From assembly GCF_003148685.1 (NCBI RefSeq), contig NZ_QGGR01000025.1, positions 1 through 64,000 of the forward strand: a stretch of 64,000 nucleotides of DNA, written 5' to 3'. The stretch is from Actinoplanes xinjiangensis. GTDB taxonomy: Bacteria > Actinomycetota > Actinomycetes > Mycobacteriales > Micromonosporaceae. The position numbers and the translations under genes are program-made. The notes beneath the pieces are model-generated. The model was given only the letters and a program-made list of their open reading frames with translations. It made no database searches and was not told the origin of the DNA. Below are positions 35,717-45,500 of this stretch, in pieces (the first letter of the stretch is position 1; every line of letters starts with the position of its first letter).

Positions 35717-36661
35717 TCAGGCCGGCTGGACGATGACGATCTTGCCCCGAGCCCTCCCCTCGCCGACGTGGGTGAGTGCCTCGGGCACCTGGTCGAGGGT
35801 GAAGGTGCGGTCGATGTGAACGGTCAGGTCACCGGCCACGCAGCGGTCGGCGACCGGGGTGAAGTGGTCCGGGCCCGCCTTGACCGCCAGCACCCCGATG
35901 CGGCGCCCGGTGAACGGGCCGGCGGTCAGGACGCGCAACAGTGTCCGCGTCGATCCGCCGACACAGCGGTAACGGCCGCCGGGGGCCAGGGCCCGGCGGT
36001 AGGCGAACACCGAGCGGTGGGCGACGAGATCGAGGATCAGATCGTACGGTCCGGTACGGGTGAAGTCGTCGCGCCGGTAGTCGATCACATGGTCCGCTCC
36101 GACCGCCCGCATGAAGTCGAGTTTGCCCTCGTTGTCGACGCCGGTCACCTCGGCGCCGGCCCGCCTGGCCAGCTGGATCGCGAACGCACCGGATCCGCCG
36201 CCGGCGCCGTTGATCAGGACGCGCTGCCCGGGCCGGGTACCGGCGACGCCCTGCATCGCGATCACCCCGGCCTGCGGGATGGTGGACGCCGTGGCGGGGT
36301 CGAGGGCGGCCGGGCGGTGGGCGAGCACGCGCTCGGGGGCGACGGCGTACTCGGCGAATCCGCCTTTGAGGGCGAGGTTGTCGCCGTACACCTCGTCGCC
36401 GGGCCGGAATCGGGTGACGCCCGGGCCGACCGTTTCGACCCGGCCGGCGATGTCGGAGCCGAGGACCGGGCGGGCCGGGGTGCGCAGGCCGCCGAGGCGG
36501 GAGTAGAAGGGGGTGCCCCGCAGGGTCTCCCAGTCGCTGAGGTTGATCGAGGTGGCCGCGACCCGGATCAGCACCTGTCCGGCGGTGGGCACCGGGGTCG
36601 GCAGGTCCTCGAGGCGCAGCATGTCGGGTGGTCCGTACCGTTCGTGGACGACGGCTCTCAC
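35717..36661 (-). CDS. Zinc-independent quinone oxidoreductase-like MDR enzyme
   Basis: A 314-aa medium-chain dehydrogenase/reductase. It has an N-terminal GroES-like fold (PVPTAGQVLIRVAATSIN), a Rossmann segment GAGGGSGAFAIQLARRAGAEV (about 145) and the DVIDYR-like stretch DHVIDYRRDDF. The catalytic zinc Cys/His set is absent, so it belongs to the NADPH quinone/enone reductase group. GTG 36661 gives the standard start (MRAVVHERYGPPDML). The region 5' of it is open but not coding-like. Confidence 0.87.
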   Translation of the reverse strand: MRAVVHERYGPPDMLRLEDLPTPVPTAGQVLIRVAATSINLSDWETLRGTPFYSRLGGLRTPARPVLGSDIAGRVETVGPGVTRFRPGDEVYGDNLALKGGFAEYAVAPERVLAHRPAALDPATASTIPQAGVIAMQGVAGTRPGQRVLINGAGGGSGAFAIQLARRAGAEVTGVDNEGKLDFMRAVGADHVIDYRRDDFTRTGPYDLILDLVAHRSVFAYRRALAPGGRYRCVGGSTRTLLRVLTAGPFTGRRIGVLAVKAGPDHFTPVADRCVAGDLTVHIDRTFTLDQVPEALTHVGEGRARGKIVIVQPA

Positions 36662-36697
36662 CGGCCCGAACGTAGCAGGACGACGCCCGGCCGGCCC

Positions 36698-36731
36698 CCG
36701 ATGCCCGCTCCGGGACGGGAGCGGGCATCGG
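36698..36731. terminator. Hairpin after the neprosin-like gene
   Basis: CCGATGCCCGCTCC pairs perfectly with GGAGCGGGCATCGG across a 6-nt loop, 14 bases past the stop of the neprosin-like gene (minus strand). A classic stem without a T run. Confidence 0.85.
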
Positions 36732-36744
36732 TCCTCCGGCCGGG

Positions 36745-37785
36745 TCAGCAGGCGCCGGGTCCGCCGTAGCGGAAGGTCCGGCCGCTCAGTTTGGTGACGT
36801 CGTAGTGGTTGCTGGTGCTGCGCACGTACATGTCGACGGCCGGGCCGTTGATGTAGCTGACGCTGCCGATGCGGGCCGACGAGGTGTCCGAGGCGCCGTG
36901 CAGGCCGTTGCCCATGTCGGTGCAGGGCGCGGCGGCGGCGGCGGCCACCTCGCCGAACACCTGGACCAGGCCGGTCTGGGTGAAGCCGCCGGACCACAGC
37001 GACGCCGGGTAGTAGCCGACCCATTCGGTGTCGTACGCGATCCACCAGGCGCCGTTGTAGTACTGGATGCCGAGTCGCTTGGTGACGTCCTGCGGGAGCG
37101 TGTCGCCGGGGCTGATGTTGGCGCTGTACTGGACGAAGCCGCAGCCGTTGTAGCAGGTGGGCTGGCCGTTGACCCAGTGGAAGACGAACAGGTGGGGGTC
37201 GTCGTCGCCGTTGACGACCTGGTCCACGTTCCAGCCGACCTCGACGATCTGGTTGCCGCTGCTGGACTGCACGGCCAGTTCGGCGAGCGTGTGGTAGTCC
37301 GAGGACGCCAGGGTGGGCTTGTTGATGGAGAAGTTGGCATAGGCGCCGTCAGTAACCGCGGCCTGGGACCCGACGTTGTAGTGGAAGTAGACGGTCTGCG
37401 AGGCCTGGTTCATGGTCGGTGGTCGCGGAGGGACGATCTCGGTCGGCTCCGACTTGAGAACGCCGGTGCGCGAGGAGCGCCCTTTGGGGGCGTACTCGTC
37501 GGTGGCCGGTTCGTCGTCGGGTGCGGCCGCGTCCAGACCGGACGATTGCAGCATCTCGCTGCTGGCGCCGTCGGTGCCGGTGTCGAGGCTGGTGGGCGCC
37601 GCCCCCCAGGGCAGTCTCGGTGGCGGAGCGGGTTCGGATTCCTCCTCCGGGGCCGGGGAGACGACGGTGGGGGCCGGTTCCGGTACCTCCTCCGCCCCTG
37701 CGTTGAGGGTGGAGGTGAGTCCGATCGAGCCGACCACTACGGCGACCAGGGCGGCAGCGAACGCTCCTCGGCGTGAATTCGACAC
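36745..37785 (-). CDS. Secreted neprosin-family (DUF239) protein
   Basis: A 346-aa protein: a signal peptide (residues 1-31), an acidic Pro/Glu-rich propeptide-like region (about 32-115), and a C-terminal domain with neprosin features (VEVGWNVDQVVNGDDDPHLF, CYNGCGFVQYS, NGAWWIAYDTEWVGYYPASL). Neprosins are glutamic prolyl endopeptidases first known from pitcher plants; two conserved Glu residues act in catalysis, and VEVGW and DTEWVGY carry candidates. Paired Cys are present. It would be an extracellular protease active after Pro. The activity is inferred. Confidence 0.8.
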   Translation of the reverse strand: MSNSRRGAFAAALVAVVVGSIGLTSTLNAGAEEVPEPAPTVVSPAPEEESEPAPPPRLPWGAAPTSLDTGTDGASSEMLQSSGLDAAAPDDEPATDEYAPKGRSSRTGVLKSEPTEIVPPRPPTMNQASQTVYFHYNVGSQAAVTDGAYANFSINKPTLASSDYHTLAELAVQSSSGNQIVEVGWNVDQVVNGDDDPHLFVFHWVNGQPTCYNGCGFVQYSANISPGDTLPQDVTKRLGIQYYNGAWWIAYDTEWVGYYPASLWSGGFTQTGLVQVFGEVAAAAAAPCTDMGNGLHGASDTSSARIGSVSYINGPAVDMYVRSTSNHYDVTKLSGRTFRYGGPGAC

Positions 37786-38113
37786 TTGTCAGTCCTTGGG
37801 TTTTCGTCGGGTGCCGGAATCGTGTCTCGGCGGCGCGGGTCACCGTATAGCGCCGTTGCAGCGCTCAGGAATAGGCCGTGATGCTATTAGCGGCGGAATA
37901 TTCGAACGGGGTAGTCCGATCTTCCGAGTGGTCTCGTAGAAACCCCTGCGAGCAGCCACGATGAGATTTTTTCGGGTCTGCCGTGACATTTGCGGAACCG
38001 GCGCTCGGACCGGATTTCGGATGACCCCTCGCGAGCGATTACTGAAAGAGCCAATCTGACTTACGGTTCTTTCCAATCGTTCTCATGCGTCACCGGAGGA
38101 AGGCAACCTCGCC
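37786..38113. other. Divergent intergenic region, no gene seen
   Basis: Base composition is more A/T-rich than around it, with several A/T runs (TATTAG, GAATATTCG, TTTTTT near 37865-37975). It separates the minus-strand neprosin-like gene from the plus-strand small basic ORF and should hold both promoters. I see no ORF with coding character and no clear RNA gene. Confidence 0.5.
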
Positions 38114-38341
38114 ATGAAGGTCATCTCCGTATCACCACTCAGGCGCCCACTGTCGGCGGTCATCGCGGTTCTGCGCCGGATGCGCCAGCGGCGACGGGTG
38201 GCGCCGCCTGAGCCGATGCCGGCCCCGCCTGTCGCCACCCCCGACCGGGCGCCGATGAAGGCCGCGTACCGGGCGAACTCGGCCGCGCACCGGCTGTCCT
38301 CGACGCCGTCGGTGGTACGCCGGTCCCCCGCCATGCATTGA
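38114..38341 (+). CDS. Small basic Pro/Ala-rich protein
   Basis: A 75-aa ORF: a hydrophobic start (VISVSPLRRPLSAVIAVLRR), an Arg cluster, then a Pro-rich middle. ATG at 38114 follows GGAGGAAGG by about 12 bases. No family known to me. It lies 71 bases before the SGNH esterase gene and could be co-transcribed. Confidence 0.45.
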   Translation: MKVISVSPLRRPLSAVIAVLRRMRQRRRVAPPEPMPAPPVATPDRAPMKAAYRANSAAHRLSSTPSVVRRSPAMH

Positions 38342-38412
38342 TTGACATCGATCGCTGAGCGGGTGACGATACGACCGTCCGACTGGGAGCGCTCCATGTC
38401 AGAGGGGTCGTC

Positions 38413-39432
38413 ATGCGAGGTCGTCTGCACGCCACCGTGCTGATCGCCGCGGCACTCACCGGCGCCCTGCTCGCCCCGTCCGCTCCGGCCCGGGCGGCGG
38501 CCGGTGACGGCACCCCGGGCGACCCCGGCATCGACTTCGTCGGGCGCTGGAACACCACGAACGCCTCGGCCTACGTGCCGTACTGGGCCGGGGCGTACCT
38601 GCGGGTCGGTTTCACCGGGCGGACCGTGAAGCTGAAGCAGCGCAACACCGTCGACCTGTGGGCCTCCATCGACGGCAGGCCCTTCACCGCCTTCAAGGGT
38701 TCCGGCACGATCAACCTGACACCCACCGCGCTGGCCGCCGGCAACCACACGCTGATCGTCAGCTACCGGCAGGTGGCCGGCTCCTACACCGGCGACGCCG
38801 TCTTCCAGGGACTGATCCTCGACGGTGGCGCCACCACGTTCAAGGCACCGGCCCGCCCCCGACTGGTCGAGTTCATCGGCGACTCGATCACGGCCGGGAC
38901 GACGAGCAGCCAGCTGGCCGTCACCGGCTACGGCTTCCGGACCGGCGAGAGGCTCGGCCACCACCACACCCAGATCGCGATCGGTGGCATGTGCCTGTCC
39001 GAGACGGCGGACGGATGCTGGGCGCACGAGACCCGCTACTGGATGGCCAGTGGCGGGCAGGCCGGCACCGCCGCGTGGGATTTCAGCCGCTACACCGCCG
39101 ACGCCGTGGTGATCAACCTGGGCACCAACGACCGCGGCCACGGGGTGGGCGGGCCCGACTTCCAGGCGAGGTACACCGCGTTCCTCACCCGCATCCGGGC
39201 CAGGTTCCCGAATGCCAGGCTCTTCGCCATGCGCACGTTCGCCGGCCGGTACGCGGCGGAGACACAGGCCGCCGTGCGGGTCCGCAACGCCGCCGGTGAC
39301 GCGGCGGTGTTCTACGTGGACACCACGGGCTGGCTGCCGCCCGACGGCCTCAGCGACTCGGTGCACCCCAACGACAAGGGCCACCAGGCGATCACCGACC
39401 GGCTCGCCCCCGTCATCGGCGCGCGGCTCTAG
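38413..39432 (+). CDS. Secreted SGNH/GDSL esterase (CE2-like)
   Basis: A 339-aa protein. The signal peptide (1-31, APARA cleavage) is followed by a beta-sandwich domain (about 35-145) and an SGNH hydrolase domain with block I FIGDSITAG (Ser about 158), the block III-like INLGTNDRG and block V DSVHPNDKGH with the catalytic Asp/His. The two-domain order matches carbohydrate esterase family 2 acetylxylan esterases. Expected role: removal of acetyl groups from plant polysaccharides outside the cell. ATG 38413 has GAGGGG seven bases upstream. Confidence 0.87.
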   Translation: MRGRLHATVLIAAALTGALLAPSAPARAAAGDGTPGDPGIDFVGRWNTTNASAYVPYWAGAYLRVGFTGRTVKLKQRNTVDLWASIDGRPFTAFKGSGTINLTPTALAAGNHTLIVSYRQVAGSYTGDAVFQGLILDGGATTFKAPARPRLVEFIGDSITAGTTSSQLAVTGYGFRTGERLGHHHTQIAIGGMCLSETADGCWAHETRYWMASGGQAGTAAWDFSRYTADAVVINLGTNDRGHGVGGPDFQARYTAFLTRIRARFPNARLFAMRTFAGRYAAETQAAVRVRNAAGDAAVFYVDTTGWLPPDGLSDSVHPNDKGHQAITDRLAPVIGARL

Positions 39433-39433
39433 A

Positions 39434-40990
39434 TCACGCCGCGGCGGCCGCCAGCTGGTCCCGCCCGGAGCGTTTGGCGACGTAGAGATGCGCGTCGGCG
39501 CGGTCGTACAGGTCGCGGCCCGGTTCGCCGGGACGGCTCGCGGCCAGGCCCATGCTGAGGGTGACCCGCAGACCGGGCATGATCGTGTTCCAGTCACGGG
39601 CCTGGATCACCCGGCGGATGCGCTCGGCGACCGTACGGGCCTCGGCCTCCCCGGTGGCCAGGAACAGCGCGAACTCGTCCCCGCCGAACCGGATCGCCAC
39701 CTCGTTCTGCCGGCAGTGCGAGCGCAGCACCGCGGCGATCTCGCCCAGCACCCGGTCACCGACACCGTGGGAGTAGCGGTCGTTGATGTCCTTGAAGTGG
39801 TCCACGTCGATGAGCAGCAGCGTGCCGCCGTCGACGAGGGTGTTGATGTGCCGGTCGAACATCCGCCGGTTGCCGAGCCCGGTCAGCGCGTCCGAGGCGG
39901 CGGCCAGGTCCGCGGACGTCCGCGCCGCCTCCAGCTCGACCCGGCGGTAGGCCTGCCGCAGCATCGTGCGCCGGTCCAACCGCAGCTGCCACAGCGCCTC
40001 GACGTGGGTGCGCAGCGCCTCCAGCATCGCCTGGGTGGCCTCACCGGGCACCTCGGACGCCGCCGTGACCGCCAGTTCGTACTGGAAGAGAAGCCGTTCG
40101 GCCCTGAGGGCGGCGAGTTCCAGGGCGGCCCGGAACTCGCGGTGGGCGGCCCGCCACTCACCGGCGGCGCGCAGGGCCAGCCCGTGCGCCAGGTGCAGCA
40201 GACGCGATTCGTGGTGCTGGCCGGCCGCCCGCATCCGGGGCAGCAGCTCACCGACCACGGCGAGCGCCTCCTCGATCCGGCCGGTCTTGGCGTGGCAGAC
40301 GGCGAGCAGCGCCGCACCGAGCGGCGAGTCGATACCCTGCTCCATCCAGAACCGGAGCACCGGCTCGCACCTGCCGATCAGGCCGGCCGCCTCCTCGGTA
40401 CGGCCCACCTGCTCCAGCCGCAGCGACCACTCCAGCAACAGCTCCGCGTGGGTCAGCTCGGCGCCGGACTTGTACAGCATGTCCGGCGAGTCGAACGACT
40501 GCAGGCTGCGGCGCATCGCGTCGTCGGCGAGTTCGAACAGGTCGGCGCTGCGGGCCGCCTCGCCCAGTGACGACATCGCGGAGAAGTAGCGCGGCCCCTT
40601 ACGCGGCGCCACGTCCAGCAGCGCCATCGCCCGCGCCACGTGGTGCAGGCCGTCGTCGATGCGGCCGAGGTTGATCAGCACCCGCGCCACGTCGGCCAGG
40701 ATCTTGGCGTCGGTCGCCCTCGGGCCGCCGAGCGCGTCCTGGTCGGCGATCAGTTCCTCGCCGATCTGCAGTGCCTCGTCCAGCCGGCCCATCGCGTTGA
40801 GCGCGTACATCCGGCCGAGCCGGCTGATCCGGTGCGTCCGCCGGTCCCCCAGCGCCAGCAGGATCGCCTCGGCCTCGTCCGCGGCGGTCAGCGTCTCCGC
40901 GTGGTGACCGCGGATGGTGAGGTCATGCACGTGCAGCGCAAGGCCGGGATAGGCACCGTAAGGTGACACCAGCACCGGCAGGCGGTTCAT
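39434..40990 (-). CDS. TPR-GGDEF diguanylate cyclase
   Basis: A 518-aa protein without membrane segments. A helical TPR-like region (about 25-330) precedes a coiled stretch and a GGDEF domain (about 350-515) with intact RFGGDEFALF. The RxxD inhibitory site is not evident. It should make cyclic di-GMP in the cytosol, with the TPR part sensing a partner. ATG 40990 with GGGG eight bases upstream; TTG 40996 also in frame. Converges with the SGNH gene with one base between their stops. The organisation resembles AfsR/MalT-type TPR fused to GGDEF. Confidence 0.88.
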   Translation of the reverse strand: MNRLPVLVSPYGAYPGLALHVHDLTIRGHHAETLTAADEAEAILLALGDRRTHRISRLGRMYALNAMGRLDEALQIGEELIADQDALGGPRATDAKILADVARVLINLGRIDDGLHHVARAMALLDVAPRKGPRYFSAMSSLGEAARSADLFELADDAMRRSLQSFDSPDMLYKSGAELTHAELLLEWSLRLEQVGRTEEAAGLIGRCEPVLRFWMEQGIDSPLGAALLAVCHAKTGRIEEALAVVGELLPRMRAAGQHHESRLLHLAHGLALRAAGEWRAAHREFRAALELAALRAERLLFQYELAVTAASEVPGEATQAMLEALRTHVEALWQLRLDRRTMLRQAYRRVELEAARTSADLAAASDALTGLGNRRMFDRHINTLVDGGTLLLIDVDHFKDINDRYSHGVGDRVLGEIAAVLRSHCRQNEVAIRFGGDEFALFLATGEAEARTVAERIRRVIQARDWNTIMPGLRVTLSMGLAASRPGEPGRDLYDRADAHLYVAKRSGRDQLAAAAA

Positions 40991-41089
40991 CGGCAAGCCC
41001 CGTTTCCCATGGCCATACCGTCGGCCGCCCGACCTCGGATGTGAGGTCTCCGCCCGGAACGACGGTGGTGCGCTCCGCGGTTTTCGCGT

Positions 41090-42517
41090 CTAGCGTCCTC
41101 CAGCCGTCGATTCCGGGAACAGGCGAACACGAGCCGCTAGATCGCCCGGCATCGAGGCAGGCCCGGCGAGGGAGTCGAGCACCTCGACGGCTCGGGCGGT
41201 GTCGCCGAGGACGGCGTACTGAACGGCCAGTTCCTCGTGAATCGCATACCTGTCGTCGGCGGGCAGGCCGTCTCGGCCACACGGTTCATCGACCAGTCGC
41301 CTGTACAGCGAGACGGCCGTTGCCCCCTCGCCCAGGTCGGCGTGTGCCCGCGCCTGCTCCCGTCGTAGGTGCAGGATCGCCGGATGTCCCTCGGGTAACC
41401 GGGCTTGCAGGATATCGAGCGCGACCGCGCATGCGGCGGCGGATCGGGCGGCGTCGCCCGCGGCGACCAGCGCCATGGCCAGGTCCCTGTGCAGCTCGGC
41501 GTGTTCGGGGCGATCGCGGCCCGGAGTCTGTGCGATGGCCTCCTCCAGGACCTCGACGGCCCTGTGGTGTTGCCCGTCTCGGCCGTAGCGTTCGGCGAGG
41601 GACCGAACCCGGCGCAGGTCGACGGGAGTCGAGTCCGACAGCGGCCTTCCCACCGTGCCGGCGTTCTCGGGTACGGCCGTGGCCGGTCGACGTCGGAGTT
41701 CGTTGTAACGCAGGATCGTCTCGGCAGGTGACCGGTTCACGAAGCCCACGAGCCGGGGAAGTGGTTCGAGTCGTGCGCTCAGCCGGTCGTACACCTCCGC
41801 GGCGGATCCGGGTCGGTGCTGCGGGGTCTCACTCGTCAGTTCCGCGGCCACGATCGCGAGGTCGTCGGGTATGTGCTCGTGTCCGGTGAGCAGGTCCTGT
41901 ATCAGGTGCCCCAGGGCATAGAGATCCGTGCGGGGTGTCGAGATCCCGAGGGTTCGCTCCGGCGCCTGGTAACGCGCCCGACCGATGACAAGACCGGGCG
42001 GGGTGAGTCTGGTGGACAGGCCGCCGTACAGGATGGCCGCGCCGAAGTCCACGACCTTGACGCCGCCGTCCGGACAGAGGATCACGTTGTCGGGGGCGAG
42101 GTCGCGGTGGATCAGTGAGGCCGCGTGGGTGTGCGCGAGTACAGCCGACACCTGTGTGGCGATGAACACCACCCAGGGCAGTGGCACGGGATGGACCTCG
42201 TCGATGAGTTCTCGGATCGTGGAGCCCTCCACCCACTCGGCCACGATGTACTCACGACGGCCGTCTCGGCCCACATCGTGGATCATCGGGATGCCCGGAT
42301 GGGTGACCCGGGCCGCCAGCCGAGCCTCCCGACGGAAACGACGTACGAACTCCTCCGCGACGTCGTCGTCGAGAAGGTCTCGATTGATCAGTTTGAGCGC
42401 CACGAACCGGTCCAGGCGGGTGTCGTAGGCGCGGTGGATCTCCCCCATGCCTCCTACGAGAGGTGCCTTGCTCAGTTCGTACCGGTCGGCGACCAATGCG
42501 CGCGCGGGACCGTTCAC
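41090..42517 (-). CDS. Ser/Thr protein kinase with TPR tail (defence island)
   Basis: A 475-aa soluble kinase. Kinase domain about 12-270: glycine-rich VGGMGEIHRAYD, Lys 42 in VALKLIN, HRDLAPDN at 137-144 and VVDFGAA with intact DFG. A TPR/helical tail follows (about 310-465; HRAVEVLEEAI). No transmembrane helix or PASTA repeats, so it is not a wall sensor. The GTG start at 42517 overlaps the stop of the kinase-helicase gene by GTGA, so output of the two is coupled. It is the last gene of a minus-strand operon (methylase-like, kinase-helicase, this gene). Likely a signalling part of the defence cluster; inference from context. Confidence 0.87.
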   Translation of the reverse strand: MNGPARALVADRYELSKAPLVGGMGEIHRAYDTRLDRFVALKLINRDLLDDDVAEEFVRRFRREARLAARVTHPGIPMIHDVGRDGRREYIVAEWVEGSTIRELIDEVHPVPLPWVVFIATQVSAVLAHTHAASLIHRDLAPDNVILCPDGGVKVVDFGAAILYGGLSTRLTPPGLVIGRARYQAPERTLGISTPRTDLYALGHLIQDLLTGHEHIPDDLAIVAAELTSETPQHRPGSAAEVYDRLSARLEPLPRLVGFVNRSPAETILRYNELRRRPATAVPENAGTVGRPLSDSTPVDLRRVRSLAERYGRDGQHHRAVEVLEEAIAQTPGRDRPEHAELHRDLAMALVAAGDAARSAAACAVALDILQARLPEGHPAILHLRREQARAHADLGEGATAVSLYRRLVDEPCGRDGLPADDRYAIHEELAVQYAVLGDTARAVEVLDSLAGPASMPGDLAARVRLFPESTAGGR

Positions 42518-45500
42518 CGGAGCAGCCTGTGGGTGATGAACGGGCTCGGCGTGCCGTGCCAGAACACCGCCAGCTCGTCGCGGGCCCTGGTGGCGGCGAC
42601 GAAGAGCAGGGACCGGGCCCGTTGGCGCTCCATGCGGAAACGGGTGGGGTCCTCGTCTCGCCAGGCGTAGACGGCCTGGTTCGGCACGAGTCCGTCGCTG
42701 ATGCCGGCCAGGATCATGCGCTGGTATTCCAGGCCCTTGAAGCGGTGCATCGTGCCGACGTGGACCCCGTCGGTCCGGCCGGGGCCGTCGGAGCCGATCT
42801 CGACCACGTCGACACCCGCGGTGGCGAGGTGGTCGACGACGTCGGCGGCGAGTCCACGGGTGGGGACGGCGACGGCGATGCCACCGGGCAGGTTCTGCCA
42901 GGCCCGGATCGTGTCCACGATCTTCGAGAGCTCCTGCTGCCAGGATTCGGCGGCCTGGAACGTCGGCCGTCCGCCCGCGAGCAGCGAGCGGTATCCGTCC
43001 AACGTCTCGTGGCCGTCGTCGAGGTCGTCGTAGGACTCGCCACTGACGAGTTCCAGGGAGGCGGCCAGGATCTGCCGGGTCGTCCGATAGCTCAGTGTCA
43101 GACGGTGGCTCCTGCCGCGTACGCCGATGCCGACGGTGGAGAGCGCCACCCTGTTCTCGTAGATGCGTTGGTGGGAGTCGCCCGCCACGAACAGGTCGTC
43201 GGGGCCGGCGGGGACGAGGGCGCGCAACAGTCTCCAGTGGGCGATGCTCAGGTCCTGTGCCTCGTCGACGATGACGTGGCGGTACCGCCCGGTGGTGCCC
43301 TGCTCCGCCAGACGGGCGGCTTGGACGGCCACCTGACGCAGGCTCCACATCCTCCGCTTCTGGAGCCAGGCCTCGAACTGCTCGGTGAGCGCCCAGACGG
43401 CGTCGCGTGCCTCACGGCTCAGCGGCCTGCCGCGGCCCAGCCGTCGGGCCCGGCGGTACTCGTCGCGGGTGCCGAGCATCTGGTTCAGGATCACGCCGTT
43501 CCACTCGTCGGCCAGGAACTGCGGGCTCCACCGAGTGTGGCCGACCTCGCCGAGGAAGGTGCGCCAGTGTTCGACGAGACGGTCGTCGTCGATCAGCTGT
43601 CGTGCTTCACCCGGTGTGCCTTCGCGGGCGATGTGCAGGGCCAGCCGGTCGATGTTGCGGACGTCGACCCGGTCGAGTAATGCCTGACCGCCCAGGGTGC
43701 GGAGCCGGGCGGCGAGATCGTTGGCCAGGTTGCGGTTGAAGGTCGTCAGCAGGATGGGCCGATCGTCACCGGCCGGCAGGCTCGCCGCCAGGTGTGCCAC
43801 ACGATGCAGTGCGACGACGGTCTTGCCCGTTCCGGGGCCGCCGCTGACCCTGGTCGGGCCGGACGTCTTCTTGGTCGCCAGCGCCCGTTGGGTCGGGTGC
43901 AGGAAGACCTGCCATTTGATGAAGCTCTCGTCCAGCACGGCGAGCAGCGCCTCGTCGTCGGTGGTCACCGGTGTCGTCGGCCGTGCCACGGCGGTCGCGA
44001 GGTCGTCCGGATCGACGGTGTCGTCGATCCGCACCGGCTCGGTGATCTGCTGCCGCACCTGGGCGACCGTCTTGCCGTCGTGCAGGGCGAACAGAACGTC
44101 GACGGTGAGCTGTGGCGCGTGTTCGACCAGTTGCAGCAACCGGTCCTCGTCGGTCAGGGTGCGGATGTGCGGCAACAGCAGTTCGGTCACTCCGAGGCTC
44201 AGGAGGACCTCGTCGTCGAAGGCGTCGAACAGCGGCTCGGCCGTCGGGGGGAGCAGACGGTTCAGGATGTCGTTGTCGACGGGCTCCAGATCGAGGACAT
44301 CGAGGCCACCGGTCACCCGGTTGACCCGGTAGGCGTACCGGCCGAGGTCGTCGTACACCTCGCGACGGTGTTTGACGTCGATCAACAGGTAATCGGCCGC
44401 CGTGACGTGCAGCAGGACGGCGCGGAGATCGGCGTTGACCCGGGCGGACCACAGGTTGTCGTCGCCTTTGAGTTGCTTGAGGCGAAGCCCTTGGGCGTGC
44501 GGATTGGCCCGGAACTTGTGTTGGAACTCGAAGACCGCGCCGATGTCGGAGCGGGACAGTTTCAGGATCTCCTTCTCGGCGCTGACCAGCACCCCTAGGT
44601 GAGCTCCGGTGTTCATCGACCCCTCGATCAGTCTGTCGGGACGGTGGTTGCCAGACGGACTCACCGACGGCGGCGGTGGCGCGCCGACCAGTTCGGTGGG
44701 TCCGGTGTAGCAGTCGGTCGAGTCCGTGGGTGGTGCGGTCACCGGGGCCGCCGTGGTGTGCGGTGTTCCGGTGGAGGTCTCCCGGACGAGTTCGGCGCGC
44801 AGGTCGCCGAACTCGTGGCCGCCCGCGGTCGCGAGGACGGTGAAACCGGCGACGACCTCCTTGGCGGTGGGACGCAGGCGGCCGTCGAACGAGAGCATGG
44901 CGCTGATCAACGGCATCAGGTCGGCCGGCAGGCCGGACAGATCCGGTGAACGGGTCGCGTCGGCGATCCAGGCCGCCACCGCGTGCGCCGGGCCGCTCGG
45001 ATAGGGATTGCGCCCGGTCGCGGCGAACAGCAGCGTCGCGCCCAGCGCGTAGACGTCGGTGGCGGGGGTCGGCGCCGACTCCCCGGTGGCCTGCTCGGGA
45101 GACATGTAGGCGACGGTGCCCATCGTCTGGCCGGTCTGCGTCAGGTGTTCATGGCCTTCGGAGAGTACGGCGATGCCGAGATCGATGATGCGGGGGCCGT
45201 CCGCGCCCAGCATGATGTTGGCCGGTTTCAGGTCTCGATGGATCAACCCGGCGTCCTGGATCGTGATCAGGCCCTCGGCCGCCAGCGCACCCAGCGCCGC
45301 GACGAGTCGCGGCGCCAACGGGCCTCGACCGTCGACGTGTTGCCGCAGCGTCCGGCCGGGCACGTACTCGACAGCCAACCATGGGCGGCGGGCGTCGATG
45401 TCCGCCCCGCGGAATCCGGCGACACGCAGACCCTGGGCCTGGCGCAGGTTGATGATCTCCGACGCGAACCGGCGGCGCATCCGCTCATCGCTGAGCAGGT

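Noticed and set aside
41031-41048. GACCTC/GAGGTC inverted repeat between the TPR-GGDEF and kinase genes
   Set aside because: Only 6-bp arms; such pairs occur often by chance at this base composition.
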